From the NCBI RefSeq assembly GCF_020215665.1, contig NZ_CP084061.1:6174501-6238500 (forward strand): a DNA stretch of 64,000 bases, in the 5' to 3' direction. Positions 36,240 through 45,454 of this stretch are shown here, piece by piece. Below the pieces are notes generated by a model, which was not told the DNA's origin, made no database searches, and was given only the letters and a program-made list of their open reading frames with translations. This stretch comes from Blautia parvula (GTDB taxonomy: Bacteria > Bacillota > Clostridia > Lachnospirales > Lachnospiraceae). Within the stretch, counting starts at the first letter, position 1, and each line of letters starts with the position of its first letter. The position numbers and the translations under genes are program-made.

Positions 36240-39200
36240 ATGAAAAAGATTATGAACCGCCTGCTTGCTGGCGTACTTAGTCTGGCTGCGGTTTTCACAA
36301 CCTTACCTGCTTCACAGGTGCAGGCTGCGGAAAAACAGTATTGGACGGACGCACAGGAAAAAGCAGGCTACGTGGAAAAGTTGATGAATGATGGCAGCAT
36401 AGGCTCTACATTCCACGAGGGCATTATGCAGGTGGAGGGTGAAACCGCCTACTGTATTGACATCAACACGGATTTTATATCTGGTTACAAGACCCGAAGC
36501 GACGCAAGCACACGTATGAGTGCCGACCAGATTGCGGACGTAGCCCTCTCCTTGGAATACGTCAAACAGTATGCGGCCAGTCACAAGGAGCTGAATTACA
36601 AACAAGTCTATCTGTTAGAGCAATGCGTTGTCTGGCAGCGATTGAGCGTACACCTCGGCTGGCAGTGTGACAACGTAAGGGCTGCTTATGATGAAATAGG
36701 CAAAGCAGTACAAAATGAGGTCTACGCTGGCGCAAAGGCTTTCGTCAAAGAAAACAAAGGCCGCTATGAGTGCGGGGGCTATATCTATACTGGCAACGGG
36801 CAGGACTTGGGACAGTTTTGGGCGAAGCTGGCGGTGGGAAATGCCACCTTGCAAAAATCATCAGCGAACACAGGACTTACAGAGGGCAGCACAATCTATT
36901 CTGTGGCAGGTGCGACCTATGGCGTGTTTGCCGACAAAGGCTGCACGGACAGGATTGCTACCCTTACCACAGATAAAAATGGGAACACGGAAACTGTGGA
37001 AGTCAAAGCTGGTACGGTCTATATCAAGGAACTGTCTGCACCAGCAGGCTTCACACTGGACAAAAACGTGTATCCATTGACCGTCAAGGCTGGAAAGACC
37101 GCTACCTTGAAAGTCAGTGATACCCCAAAGGCCACAACTACCCTTATTGAGCTGTTTAAGATTGATATGGATACTTCAAAATCTGTGCCACAGGGAAACG
37201 CTTCTTTAGAGGGTGCAGAGTTCACATGGAATTTCTATGCTGGCTACTACAACAAAGACAATCTTCCGAAACAGCCTACCCGTACATGGATAACAAAGAC
37301 GGTGGCTGAAAAAGGCAGCGACGGTAACATTCATTACATCACAAAGCTGGCTGACAGCTACAAGGTATCTGGCGACAGCTTCTACACACAGAATGGCGTT
37401 CCATGCCTGCCGCTTGGTACTCTGACTGTATCCGAAAGTAAGAGTCCGACAGGTTACTTACTGGACGGTGCATTTTTACAGGCAGATGGCAGCGAGGAAC
37501 AGATAAAAGGTATGTATCTGACACAGATTACCGAAGATGGGGAGCTGGCTGTCCTTACAGGCAGCAACCAATACTCCGTATCAGAAAAGGTTATCCGTGG
37601 CGGCGTGAAAATCCAGAAAAGAGATTATGAAACAAAGGATACCAAACCACAGGGCGGTGCAACCTTAAAGGACACTGCTTTTTCGATTACTTCCTTAAAT
37701 GACAATGCAGTACTGGTAGACGGAAAGCTCTATCAGAAAAACGAGGTGGTAAAGACAATCCTCACAGGGATTGACGGTATCGCTTCTACTGCTGCGGATA
37801 CTTTACCCTATGGAAAATACCGCATTGATGAAAGTAAAAGCCCGACAGGATACTTGAAAGATGGTGCAAAACCTATCGAATTTGAAATCAAGGAGAATGG
37901 AAAAATCGTGGATTTGACTGGTGAGGATACTTCCATCTATAACCAGATTAAGCGTGGCGACATTGAGGGCGTGAAAATCGGTGACGGTACACACAAGCGT
38001 CTTGCGGACGTACCGTTTCGGATCACCAGCAAGACGACTGAGGAGAGCCATATTATCGTGACAGATAAAAATGGGCAGTTTTCCACTGCTTCTGACTGGG
38101 TATCCCACAAACAGAATACCAATAAAGGAACGTCCAGCGAGGACGGTATCTGGTTTGGAACGTCTGAACCAGACGACTCCAAAGGTGCGCTTCTCTATGA
38201 TACCTACATGGTTGAAGAACTCCGCTGCGAAAGCAACAAAGGCTTCAAGCTCATTCCTGCTTTTGAGATTGTGGTGTCCAGAAACAACACGGTCGTTGAT
38301 TTAGGCACGCTTACAGACGACTACGAAAAAGAGCTTTCTATCCATACCACCGCTGCCAGCAAAGACGGTGAAAAGTCAATCACTGCTGCCAAAGAGGTCA
38401 CTATCGTGGATACCGTTGCTTTGGACGGTCTGAAAAAAGGCACAAAGTACCAGCTCAAGGGCTGGCAGATGGATAAAGCTGAAAATGCTGAACTTCTCAT
38501 TGATGGCAAGCGTGTGGAGAATGAATACACATTCACTGCTGACGGTGAGGAAATGAAAATCAAAATGGAATACACGTTCAATGCTTCTGCTCTTGGCGGC
38601 AGGGATTTGGTGACTTTTGAGGAACTTTACGACCTGTCCGACAAAAACGAGCCTGTCAAGGTTGCGGAGCATAAAGACATCACAGACGACGGGCAGACGG
38701 TTTCTGTCAAGGAACGTATCATCAAAATCCACACCACTGCTGCGGACAAGGAAACTGGTGAAAAATCAATCGTTGCTGGCAAAGAGGTCACAATCGTGGA
38801 CACTGTTACTTTAAGCGGTCTGGAAGTAGGTTCAAAATACCAGCTCAAGGGCTGGCAGATGGACAAGGCCGAAAATGCCGAGCTTCTCATTGATGGCAAG
38901 CGTGTGGAGAGTGATTACACATTTACTGCCGATAAAGAGGAAATGAAAGTGGAGGTTGTCTTTACATTCAACGCTTCTGCCCTTGGCGGCAAGAACTTGG
39001 TGACATTCGAGGAACTCTATGACGTAACCAATCCCGATAAGCCTGTAAAGGTCACAGAGCATAAAGACATAGAGGACGAGGGACAGACGGTTCTTATCAC
39101 CGAGCGTATCATCAAAATCCACACGTCCGCTGCCAGCATGGACGGTGAAAAAGTCGTGGAAGCTGGCAAAGAGGTCACAATCGTGGATACCGTCACTTTA

Positions 39201-39686
39201 GATGGTCTGGAAGTGGGCACAAAATACCAGCTCAAAGGCTGGCAGATGGACAAAGGCAAAAATGCCGAGCTGCTCATTGACGGGAAACCTGTGGAAAATG
39301 AGCTTACATTCACTGCAACCGATACCAAAATGGAGCTGGAAATCAAGTTTACTTTCGACGCTTCTTCCCTTGGAGGTAAGCAGTTAGTCACATTCGAGGA
39401 ACTTTACGACGTAACCAATCCAGATAAGCCTGTAAAGGTCACAGAACATAAGGATATTGAGGACAAGGGACAGACAGTGGCTATCAAGGAAGTGCCAGAA
39501 GAACCAGCGAAACCAGAGCAGCCAGAAACACCAGCTACCCCTAGCCATAAGCCAACGGACTCCCCAAAAACAGGCGACAACACGAATGTGGCTGGCTTTG
39601 CTCTCATGCTTGGACTTTCTGCGGTTGGCCTTGCATTTGCAGCCTATAAGAAACGCTATACTATGAAGCATGGCACGGATAAGTAG
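36240..39686 (+). CDS. Thioester-domain / VaFE-repeat surface adhesin with sortase signal
   Basis: A 1148-residue secreted protein. The signal peptide ends near Ala30. A thioester domain (about 32-205) has the Cys of AYCID (72) and the Gln of EQCVVW (about 128), the pair expected to form an internal Cys-Gln thioester that can bind host amines covalently. SpaA/Cna-B-like domains follow (about 218-690; ESKSPTGYL twice), then three near-identical VaFE-type repeats (about 700-826, 828-955, 957-1082), each with EVTIVDTV, YQLKGWQMDK and LVTFEELYD. The sortase signal is SPKTGD near 1107. It is the left-end cargo of the ICE and probably helps cells attach to host tissue or to mating partners. AAAAGGAGG precedes the ATG. 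No sortase gene is in the ICE. Confidence 0.9.
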   Translation: MKKIMNRLLAGVLSLAAVFTTLPASQVQAAEKQYWTDAQEKAGYVEKLMNDGSIGSTFHEGIMQVEGETAYCIDINTDFISGYKTRSDASTRMSADQIADVALSLEYVKQYAASHKELNYKQVYLLEQCVVWQRLSVHLGWQCDNVRAAYDEIGKAVQNEVYAGAKAFVKENKGRYECGGYIYTGNGQDLGQFWAKLAVGNATLQKSSANTGLTEGSTIYSVAGATYGVFADKGCTDRIATLTTDKNGNTETVEVKAGTVYIKELSAPAGFTLDKNVYPLTVKAGKTATLKVSDTPKATTTLIELFKIDMDTSKSVPQGNASLEGAEFTWNFYAGYYNKDNLPKQPTRTWITKTVAEKGSDGNIHYITKLADSYKVSGDSFYTQNGVPCLPLGTLTVSESKSPTGYLLDGAFLQADGSEEQIKGMYLTQITEDGELAVLTGSNQYSVSEKVIRGGVKIQKRDYETKDTKPQGGATLKDTAFSITSLNDNAVLVDGKLYQKNEVVKTILTGIDGIASTAADTLPYGKYRIDESKSPTGYLKDGAKPIEFEIKENGKIVDLTGEDTSIYNQIKRGDIEGVKIGDGTHKRLADVPFRITSKTTEESHIIVTDKNGQFSTASDWVSHKQNTNKGTSSEDGIWFGTSEPDDSKGALLYDTYMVEELRCESNKGFKLIPAFEIVVSRNNTVVDLGTLTDDYEKELSIHTTAASKDGEKSITAAKEVTIVDTVALDGLKKGTKYQLKGWQMDKAENAELLIDGKRVENEYTFTADGEEMKIKMEYTFNASALGGRDLVTFEELYDLSDKNEPVKVAEHKDITDDGQTVSVKERIIKIHTTAADKETGEKSIVAGKEVTIVDTVTLSGLEVGSKYQLKGWQMDKAENAELLIDGKRVESDYTFTADKEEMKVEVVFTFNASALGGKNLVTFEELYDVTNPDKPVKVTEHKDIEDEGQTVLITERIIKIHTSAASMDGEKVVEAGKEVTIVDTVTLDGLEVGTKYQLKGWQMDKGKNAELLIDGKPVENELTFTATDTKMELEIKFTFDASSLGGKQLVTFEELYDVTNPDKPVKVTEHKDIEDKGQTVAIKEVPEEPAKPEQPETPATPSHKPTDSPKTGDNTNVAGFALMLGLSAVGLAFAAYKKRYTMKHGTDK

Positions 39687-39776
39687 TATCTGAGGTATCT
39701 GCCTATGAAGTTGCCTATCCGTTCACCGCCACAACATCAATCAGACCACGGTTTCACCTTTACACTGTTTCTTTTC

Positions 39777-39846
39777 TATCAATCGTCTTTTTGATTGATA
39801 GAAAAAAACAGTCCACTAGGGGGTTTGGGGGAGTGTAGCTCCCCCA
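39777..39846 (+). terminator. Two hairpins after the adhesin gene
   Basis: TATCAATC/GATTGATA (39777-39800) and TGGGGGAG/CTCCCCCA (39826-39846). Neither has a long T tract directly after it; one or both may end or process the adhesin transcript before the transfer operon. Confidence 0.5.
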
Positions 39847-39893
39847 TGCTCTTACACCAAAAATAGATGAAGAAAGAAAAGAGGTAAAAATTT

Positions 39894-40208
39894 ATGGAAT
39901 TAAAACACGTCATCCCAAACATGGAAAAGACATTCGGAACACTGGAATTTGCTGGCGAGGGCAAGACCGAACAGCGTAGGGTCAATGGGCGCATGACGGT
40001 CATTTCCCGTAGCTTCAACTTGTATTCTGATGTACAGCGAGCCGACGACATTGTGGTTATCCTGCCTGCGTCCGCTGGCGAAAAAAATTTCGAGGTGGAG
40101 GAAAAAGTGAAGCTCATCAACCCGAAAATCACTGCTGACGGTTACAAAATCGGCAACCGTGGATTTACAAATTATATCCTGTCCGCTGACGACATGGTAA
40201 AAGCATAA
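39894..40208 (+). CDS. orf23: DUF961 protein, Tn916 Orf23-like
   Basis: A 104-residue soluble protein of the DUF961 family (KTFGTLEFAGEG, VILPASAGEK). Homologues always stand at the head of Tn916-type transfer operons and often occur in pairs, as here. In ICEBs1-type elements the related HelP proteins assist the host helicase in replication of the excised circle; that role is inferred here. AAAGAGG precedes the ATG. The second copy follows after 15 bases. Confidence 0.85.
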   Translation: MELKHVIPNMEKTFGTLEFAGEGKTEQRRVNGRMTVISRSFNLYSDVQRADDIVVILPASAGEKNFEVEEKVKLINPKITADGYKIGNRGFTNYILSADDMVKA

Positions 40209-40223
40209 GGAGGTCAAGAAACT

Positions 40224-40616
40224 ATGAGATTAGCAAACGGTATCATCATTGACAAGGAAAAAACATTCGGCGTATTGAAATTTTCAGCTTTGCGGCGTGA
40301 GGTACACGTCCAGAACGAGGACGGTACGGTATCCGAGGAAATCAAGGAACGCACCTATGATTTGAAGTCCAGAGGACAGGGACGCATGATACAGGTAAGT
40401 ATCCCTGCTTCTGTTCCCTTAAAGGAATTTGACTATAACGTCGAGGTGGAAATCATCAACCCTGTGGCGGACACGGTGGCGACTGCCACCTTTCAAGGTG
40501 CAGACGTGGACTGGTACATCAAGGCCGACGACATTATCTTGAAGAATAAGCAGAACCAGCCAGCAGGAAACCCACAGCACCAGCAGCCAAAGAAAGACAG
40601 CCCAAACGGGAAGTAG
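40224..40616 (+). CDS. orf22: DUF961 protein, Tn916 Orf22-like
   Basis: A 130-residue paralogue of the preceding gene product (KTFGVLKFSALRREV, IQVSIPASVPLKEF). It has an extra Gln/Asn/Pro/Lys-rich C-terminal tail that could bind nucleic acid. AAGGAGG precedes the ATG. It is probably a helicase-processivity-type accessory factor in ICE replication, like its neighbour. Confidence 0.85.
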   Translation: MRLANGIIIDKEKTFGVLKFSALRREVHVQNEDGTVSEEIKERTYDLKSRGQGRMIQVSIPASVPLKEFDYNVEVEIINPVADTVATATFQGADVDWYIKADDIILKNKQNQPAGNPQHQQPKKDSPNGK

Positions 40617-40624
40617 ACCTGTAA

Positions 40625-41440
40625 ATGGGGGCTGGTGATTTTGCAGAAAGGAGTCAAGGATTTATTGAGAATTTAACGATACAGGAAATCCCCAGAGAAA
40701 CAGCGGTTGCTTTCATTCGTGAGTACCACTATTCCAAAGTGATACCCCGTCTATGTGTCTATTTTCTGGGGATTTACCATGAAAACCAGTTGACAGGTGT
40801 GGTGGAACTTGGGTGGGGCACGCAACCCTTACAGACAATCCACAAGATTTTCCCACAGCATGAGCTTGTGACAGCGGATTACCTTGAAATCGGGAAAATG
40901 TGCTTTCTCCCAGAAATGAACCACAACCAGTATTTTGGCAGCCTAGCCCTTTCCACTTTGATTAAGTGGCTTCGGGATAATACAGGCTGCCTTTTTCTAT
41001 ATACCCTTGCAGATGGTATAGAGGGAAAATGCGGTTACGTATATCAGGCTTCTAACTTCTACTATCTTGGCAGCTTTAAGACCAGCGTGTACCGTGACAG
41101 CCAGACGGGGGAAAAGATACACCCCCGAAGTGCCAGAATACTGCTGGAAGAAAATGCCCGTATAGATGGAGTCAAAAAGCGGCACTGGCTGACCCATGCT
41201 TTCTGTGAGTACAAAGGGATTGAGAAGATCAACGGGCTTATGTTCCGCTATATCTACCCCTTAACAAAAGAAGCAAGGCAGATTTTAAGGGACTATCCCT
41301 GCTATGTGAGAAATAACTACCCAAAAGACCATAGCCTGCTGTTCCAAAAGCGGGTTTCCAACAGAGTCTATGAAACCATTCAGCAGCCGCAATTTGATAA
41401 AAACACCTGCCGCTACAATACACAAAATTACAACCGATGA
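40625..41440 (+). CDS. Mom-family adenine-modification protein (antirestriction)
   Basis: A 271-residue GNAT-like protein that fits the Mom family, named after phage Mu Mom, which converts adenine in DNA to N6-(methylcarbamoyl)adenine and so hides DNA from restriction enzymes. Features seen are IREYHYSKVIPRLCVYFLGI (about 30-49), GVVELGWGTQP, LEIGKMCFLP and ALSTLIKWLRD. The start ATG at 40625 lacks a strong ribosome site and lies eight bases after the Orf22 stop, so coupled translation is likely. It stands between Orf22 and Orf21, where Tn916 has no gene. Together with two ArdA proteins it gives this ICE three ways around restriction. The catalytic assignment rests on family resemblance recalled from annotation, not on proven activity. 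Confidence 0.72.
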   Translation: MGAGDFAERSQGFIENLTIQEIPRETAVAFIREYHYSKVIPRLCVYFLGIYHENQLTGVVELGWGTQPLQTIHKIFPQHELVTADYLEIGKMCFLPEMNHNQYFGSLALSTLIKWLRDNTGCLFLYTLADGIEGKCGYVYQASNFYYLGSFKTSVYRDSQTGEKIHPRSARILLEENARIDGVKKRHWLTHAFCEYKGIEKINGLMFRYIYPLTKEARQILRDYPCYVRNNYPKDHSLLFQKRVSNRVYETIQQPQFDKNTCRYNTQNYNR

Positions 41441-41453
41441 GAAAGGAGGACTT

Positions 41454-42842
41454 ATGAAACAGATACAGAGGAAAGGCAACCGTATCCGAGCCAGTGACAG
41501 GTCGCTGGTGGTGCGGTCAATCACCCTGCGGCTGGCAGTGCTGTTCCTTGGGATACTCCTGCTGCTGAATATCCCTGCCCTGCTGCACACCGACTGGAAC
41601 AGGGTTTCGCTGCTGCATGAGGGCAGCATAAAACTTACCGTCACGCCTTATATGGTGGTTTCCGTCATGGCTGCGGCTCTGGTGTGCGGCGTGGCTTCGT
41701 TCCTGTATGCCCGTTACTGTCCAGACAAGATAAAGCAGCTCTGCCACCGCCAGAAACTTTCCCGTATGATACTGGAAAATGGCTGGTACGAGTCCGAGCA
41801 GTCACAGGACAGCGGCTTTTTCAAAGACCTGCCAGCCAGCAGGTCAAAAGAGAAAATCACCCATTTCCCCAAAGTGTACTACCGCTTGGATAACGGACTC
41901 ATTCACATTCTGGCTGAAATCACGCTGGGGAAATATCAAGACCAGCTCCTGCACTTGGAAAAGAAGCTGGAAACAGGGCTTTACTGTGAGCTGGTTTCCA
42001 AAGAGCTGAAAGACAGCTTTGTGGAATATATCCTGCTCTATGACACCATAGCCAACCGTATCACCATTGATGAGGTACGGGCGGAAAATGGCAGCTTAAA
42101 GCTCATGGCAAACGTCTGGTGGGAGTATGACAAGCTCCCCCATATGCTGATAGCTGGCGGCACGGGTGGCGGTAAGACGTATTTTATCCTTACCATCATA
42201 GAAGCCCTCCTGCGTACCAACGCCAAAATGTATGTGCTTGACCCAAAGAACGCTGACCTTGCCGACCTGTCCAATGTCATGCCCGAAGTCTACTACCGAA
42301 AGGAGGAAATCACAGACTGTATCGACCGTTTTTATGAGGGCATGATGGAACGGAGCGAAACCATGAAGCAGTTAGAGGGCTACAAGACGGGGGAAAACTA
42401 CGCCTATTTAGGTCTGCCGCCCCACTTTCTGATTTTTGATGAATACGTGGCTTTCATGGAAATGCTGACGACAAAGGAAAACGCTGCGGTCTTGAATAAG
42501 CTGAAACAGATTGTCATGCTTGGGCGGCAGGCAGGCTATTTTCTGATACTCGCCTGTCAGCGGCCAGACGCTAAATACTTAGGCGACGGTATCCGCGACC
42601 AGTTTAATTTCCGTGTGGCTTTAGGGCGAATGTCAGAGCTGGGCTATTCGATGATGTTCGGCGAAGTAGACAAAGACTTTTTTCTGAAGCAGATCAGAGG
42701 GCGTGGCTATGTTGATGTGGGGACAAGTGTCATCAGTGAGTTTTACACTCCCCTTGTCCCCAAAGGGCATGATTTTATAGCTGTTATCGGAGAACTAGCA
42801 GGAAAGATGACAAAAAAAGAAGCTACGGAAAAATCCCCATAG
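41454..42842 (+). CDS. orf21: FtsK/SpoIIIE-type coupling ATPase (TcpA, Orf21)
   Basis: A 462-residue membrane-anchored motor that delivers the relaxase-DNA complex to the transfer channel. Two membrane segments lie near 25-45 and 60-85. The ATPase domain has GGTGGGKT (Walker A, about 237-244), a Walker B ending LIFDEY, and the LACQRPDAKYL motif typical of TcpA. GAAAGGAGG precedes the ATG at 41454; the longer frame overlaps the Mom-like gene. Confidence 0.93.
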   Translation: MKQIQRKGNRIRASDRSLVVRSITLRLAVLFLGILLLLNIPALLHTDWNRVSLLHEGSIKLTVTPYMVVSVMAAALVCGVASFLYARYCPDKIKQLCHRQKLSRMILENGWYESEQSQDSGFFKDLPASRSKEKITHFPKVYYRLDNGLIHILAEITLGKYQDQLLHLEKKLETGLYCELVSKELKDSFVEYILLYDTIANRITIDEVRAENGSLKLMANVWWEYDKLPHMLIAGGTGGGKTYFILTIIEALLRTNAKMYVLDPKNADLADLSNVMPEVYYRKEEITDCIDRFYEGMMERSETMKQLEGYKTGENYAYLGLPPHFLIFDEYVAFMEMLTTKENAAVLNKLKQIVMLGRQAGYFLILACQRPDAKYLGDGIRDQFNFRVALGRMSELGYSMMFGEVDKDFFLKQIRGRGYVDVGTSVISEFYTPLVPKGHDFIAVIGELAGKMTKKEATEKSP

Positions 42843-42844
42843 CT

Positions 42845-43045
42845 TTAACGTAGCTTCAATATGTCATTTGGCGTACAGTCAAGAAATTCGCATAATCTGG
42901 CAAGTATCGCAAGGTCTATTCTGGTGACTTTACCCTTGCAATAATTATTGAGTTGTGTTCGTTGCAGCTTACAGGCTTCACATACCTTATTTTTGCTAAT
43001 CTTCTTTTCTTTCAATAGCTGCTCTAAATCAATGTATATCATCAT
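42845..43045 (-). CDS. Small XRE-type HTH regulator
   Basis: A 66-residue Cro/CI-type helix-turn-helix protein (ISKNKVCEACKLQRTQLNNY, then LAILARLCEFLDCTPNDIL) with nothing else attached. It is encoded against the transfer operon and ends three bases after Orf21. It has no counterpart at this place in Tn916. It may regulate itself or the divergent secreted-protein gene at 43150. Confidence 0.85.
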   Translation of the reverse strand: MMIYIDLEQLLKEKKISKNKVCEACKLQRTQLNNYCKGKVTRIDLAILARLCEFLDCTPNDILKLR

Positions 43046-43149
43046 TCTTCTATACCCGTCCTTTTTGTTAATTATATATACAACTGTATTGAATAATAAG
43101 ATGTATTACAGTACACTGTATGTATATACAGGGTAAAGGAGTGTTCTGG

Positions 43150-43560
43150 ATGAGCAGTAAAAAATTATTAGGTCTTGCTACTATATTTATTGTGGCAGTA
43201 ATGGCGACAGATTATTTACAGAATGGACGGGAAATGTCTGTTTACAACAGCTATTCCCTCACAGCAGGCGTTTATAAAGAAGAACACCTTATTGTCGTGG
43301 TGAACAGACTATATATCCCCGATAAAAAGGATTGTGCAAAAGAGATCGTCAGAAAATGCAGGGAAAACAACTTCGGAAACGTGCTATTCAGCTATGATTA
43401 TGGTATTCCCAATGAACTGCACGCTTCGGTGTACCTGTCTGAACATGATGTAAAAAAAGGTGAACCCCTATTCACTTTTAGTTATACAGCAAAAGAAGGT
43501 GTGCTGACCGATTACAACATTGTGGATAATCCACAAGAATTTGAATTGACGGTTGAATAA
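43150..43560 (+). CDS. Hypothetical membrane-anchored or secreted protein
   Basis: A 136-residue protein with one N-terminal hydrophobic segment (LLGLATIFIVAVMATDYL) and an extracellular-type remainder that I do not recognise. Start at 43150 for the AAAGGAG upstream. It is divergent from the small XRE gene and precedes oriT. Genes at this position vary between ICEs, so it is probably accessory. Confidence 0.65.
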   Translation: MSSKKLLGLATIFIVAVMATDYLQNGREMSVYNSYSLTAGVYKEEHLIVVVNRLYIPDKKDCAKEIVRKCRENNFGNVLFSYDYGIPNELHASVYLSEHDVKKGEPLFTFSYTAKEGVLTDYNIVDNPQEFELTVE

Positions 43561-43627
43561 AAACGACCAAAGGCAGGACGGGCAGGCGGCGTGCAAAGCG
43601 AAAGCCGCTGGCACGGACTAGCCTTTG

Positions 43628-43690
43628 TTGGGGTGGCGCAAGCCACGCCAACCATAAGCCCCTCGGTATCTAACAGAGGGGCACAAATAC
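43628..43690 (+). other. oriT region of the ICE with MobT nick-site motif
   Basis: A hairpin (TTGGGGTGGC-GCAA-GCCACGCCAA, 43628-43651) is followed by CCCCTC at 43659-43664 and GAGGGG at 43676-43681 enclosing GGTATCTAACA. CTAACAG between C-rich and G-rich arms is the arrangement at the ICEBs1 nick site, and the position just before mobT agrees. Confidence 0.8.
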
Positions 43691-43714
43691 AATAGGAAAC
43701 AGTCATAAAAGTAT

Positions 43715-43754
43715 GGAAAGTCCTTGTGAAACGGGGACTTTTCCTGCTTTTTGA
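43715..43754 (+). terminator. Hairpin with T tract before mobT
   Basis: GGAAAGTCC (43715-43723) pairs with GGACTTTTCC (43735-43744), one bulge, followed by TGCTTTTTG. It may end the upstream transcript or act as a single-strand origin-type fold. Confidence 0.6.
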
Positions 43755-43809
43755 TGGTGTCAACAAGACCGCTTTCAGTTGACACTTCCGTTTCCAGATA
43801 GGAGGGATT

Positions 43810-45015
43810 TTGCTGAATGACGCTGGCTGGATAAAGGATTTCAAAGAAAAGCGGCTGGCATACGGTGTTTCACAAAACAAGCTGGCGGTGGCTGCTGGCA
43901 TTACAAGGCAGTACCTTAATAAGATAGAGTCTGGCAGTGCCGCCCCCAGCGAAGAACTGAAAGAAAACCTGCTGCAAGCTCTGGAACGGTACAATCCAGA
44001 AACACCGCTTACCATGTTGTTTGATTACGTGAGGATACGTTTTCCCACCACAGACGTGCGGTTCGTGGTAGAAACAATCCTTAAATTAAAGCTGGATTTT
44101 ATGATACATGAGGACTTTGGTTTTTATTCCTATCCAGAGCATTACTACATGGGGGACATCTTCGTTTTGGTATCCCCCGACGAGGAAAAAGGGGTGCTGC
44201 TGGAACTGAAAGGAAAAGGCTGCCGCCAGTTTGAAAACTTCCTGCTGGCACAGCATAGGAGCTGGTACGACTTCTTTATGGACGCTCTGTGTGAGGGCGG
44301 AGTATGCAAGCGGATAGACCTTGCCATCAATGATATGGTGGGGATACTGGATATTCCAGAGCTGACAAGGAAATGCAGGAACGAGGAATGTATCTCCGTA
44401 TTCCGTAGCTTTAAGTCCTACCGTTCTGGGGAGCTGGTTCAGAGCCATGAAGAAAACAAGTCCAGCATGGGACATACGCTCTATATCGGTTCGCTGAAAT
44501 CAGAGGTTTACTTCTGCGTGTATGAAAAAGACTACGAGCAGTATGTGAAATACGATATTCCAGTGGAGGAAACACCCATCAAGAACCGATTTGAAATCCG
44601 CTTAAAGAATGAGCGAGCCTATTATGCGCTGCGTGACCTGCTGACCTACCACGACGCTGAACGCACTGCCTTTTCCATCATCAACCGTTATGTGCGTTTT
44701 GCTGACAAAGACGAAACAAAGCGTCGTAGCGAATGGCAGACAAATGAGCGTTGGGCTTGGTTTATCGGTGAGAACCGTGGTCGGCTGAAACTGACGACAA
44801 AACCAGAGCCTTATAACTTCCAGCGGACGCTGAACTGGCTGGCAAGGCAGGTTGCCCCCACCTTACAGGTGGCTGAAAAGCTGGACAGACTCAACAACAC
44901 GACGATCATTAAGGACATGGTGAAAAACGCAAAGCTGACTGACCGACTGGAAAAGGTCTTACAGCAGCTATCCGTCACCGTGGAGGAAATGACCGTGGAC
45001 GACAAGGAGGAATGA
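43810..45015 (+). CDS. mobT: MobT relaxase (Orf20), Rep_trans type with N-terminal HTH
   Basis: A 401-residue protein: XRE-like HTH (about 5-60, GVSQNKLAVAAGITRQYLNK), then a rolling-circle replication initiator-type relaxase domain (RIDLAINDMVGILDI, RFEIRLKNERAYYALRDLL). It nicks oriT and starts strand transfer, and in this family also starts autonomous replication of the circular form. The TTG at 43810 is chosen for the AGGAGGGAT before it. Its predicted target lies 130 bases upstream. Confidence 0.92.
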   Translation: MLNDAGWIKDFKEKRLAYGVSQNKLAVAAGITRQYLNKIESGSAAPSEELKENLLQALERYNPETPLTMLFDYVRIRFPTTDVRFVVETILKLKLDFMIHEDFGFYSYPEHYYMGDIFVLVSPDEEKGVLLELKGKGCRQFENFLLAQHRSWYDFFMDALCEGGVCKRIDLAINDMVGILDIPELTRKCRNEECISVFRSFKSYRSGELVQSHEENKSSMGHTLYIGSLKSEVYFCVYEKDYEQYVKYDIPVEETPIKNRFEIRLKNERAYYALRDLLTYHDAERTAFSIINRYVRFADKDETKRRSEWQTNERWAWFIGENRGRLKLTTKPEPYNFQRTLNWLARQVAPTLQVAEKLDRLNNTTIIKDMVKNAKLTDRLEKVLQQLSVTVEEMTVDDKEE

Positions 45016-45018
45016 AAA

Positions 45019-45153
45019 ATGTGGCATTTATTGTTTGACCTGCTGCTGGTGTCAGTAGGAATGGGCATGGGTGTGGTGCTTATGTGTATCCTGCAAGTAG
45101 GAAAAGAAGCGGACACCCACTTAAAAGAAATGGAAAGGAGCAAAGACAGATGA
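45019..45153 (+). CDS. DUF3789-type small membrane protein
   Basis: A 44-residue protein with one N-terminal membrane helix (LLFDLLLVSVGMGMGVVLMC) and a charged tail (KEADTHLKEMERSKDR). AAGGAGG precedes the ATG, and its stop overlaps the next start (ATGA). Small proteins of this kind recur at this place in Tn916-like ICEs of gut Firmicutes. Function unknown; probably part of the mating channel. Confidence 0.8.
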   Translation: MWHLLFDLLLVSVGMGMGVVLMCILQVGKEADTHLKEMERSKDR

Positions 45154-45371
45154 ATTTCGGACAGAACTTATACAACTGGTTTTTAAGCAATGCACAGAGC
45201 CTTGTGCTTATGGCGATTGTGGTGATTGGCATTTACTTAGGCTTCAAACGTGAGTTCAGCAAACTTATCGGCTTTCTGGTGATTGCCTTGATTGCGGTCG
45301 GCTTGGTGTTCAATGCTGGCGGCGTGAAAGACGTGTTGCTGCAACTGTTTAACAAGATTATCGGAGCTTAA
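45150..45371 (+). CDS. TcpD-like small membrane protein
   Basis: A 73-residue protein with two hydrophobic helices (SLVLMAIVVIGIYLG and LIGFLVIALIAVGLVF) and a short amphipathic end. This is the layout of TcpD-like ICE proteins. It starts inside the stop codon of the DUF3789-type gene at 45150; longer frames overlap that gene. Likely a structural part of the transfer apparatus. Confidence 0.8.
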   Translation: MNFGQNLYNWFLSNAQSLVLMAIVVIGIYLGFKREFSKLIGFLVIALIAVGLVFNAGGVKDVLLQLFNKIIGA

Positions 45372-45377
45372 AATCAT

Positions 45378-45433
45378 AAGTTTGCGCTTGCCGCAAACTT
45401 ACCTATCCCCCTATGGGAGTTCGGGCATAGGGG
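45378..45433 (+). promoter_or_regulatory. Two hairpins before Orf19-like gene
   Basis: AAGTTTGCG/CGCAAACTT (45378-45400) and CCCCCTATG/CATAGGGGG (about 45415-45433) follow each other with no T tract. They may be mRNA processing or stability elements inside the transfer operon. Confidence 0.5.
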
Positions 45434-45454
45434 GAATGAAAAGGGGGTGACGGA

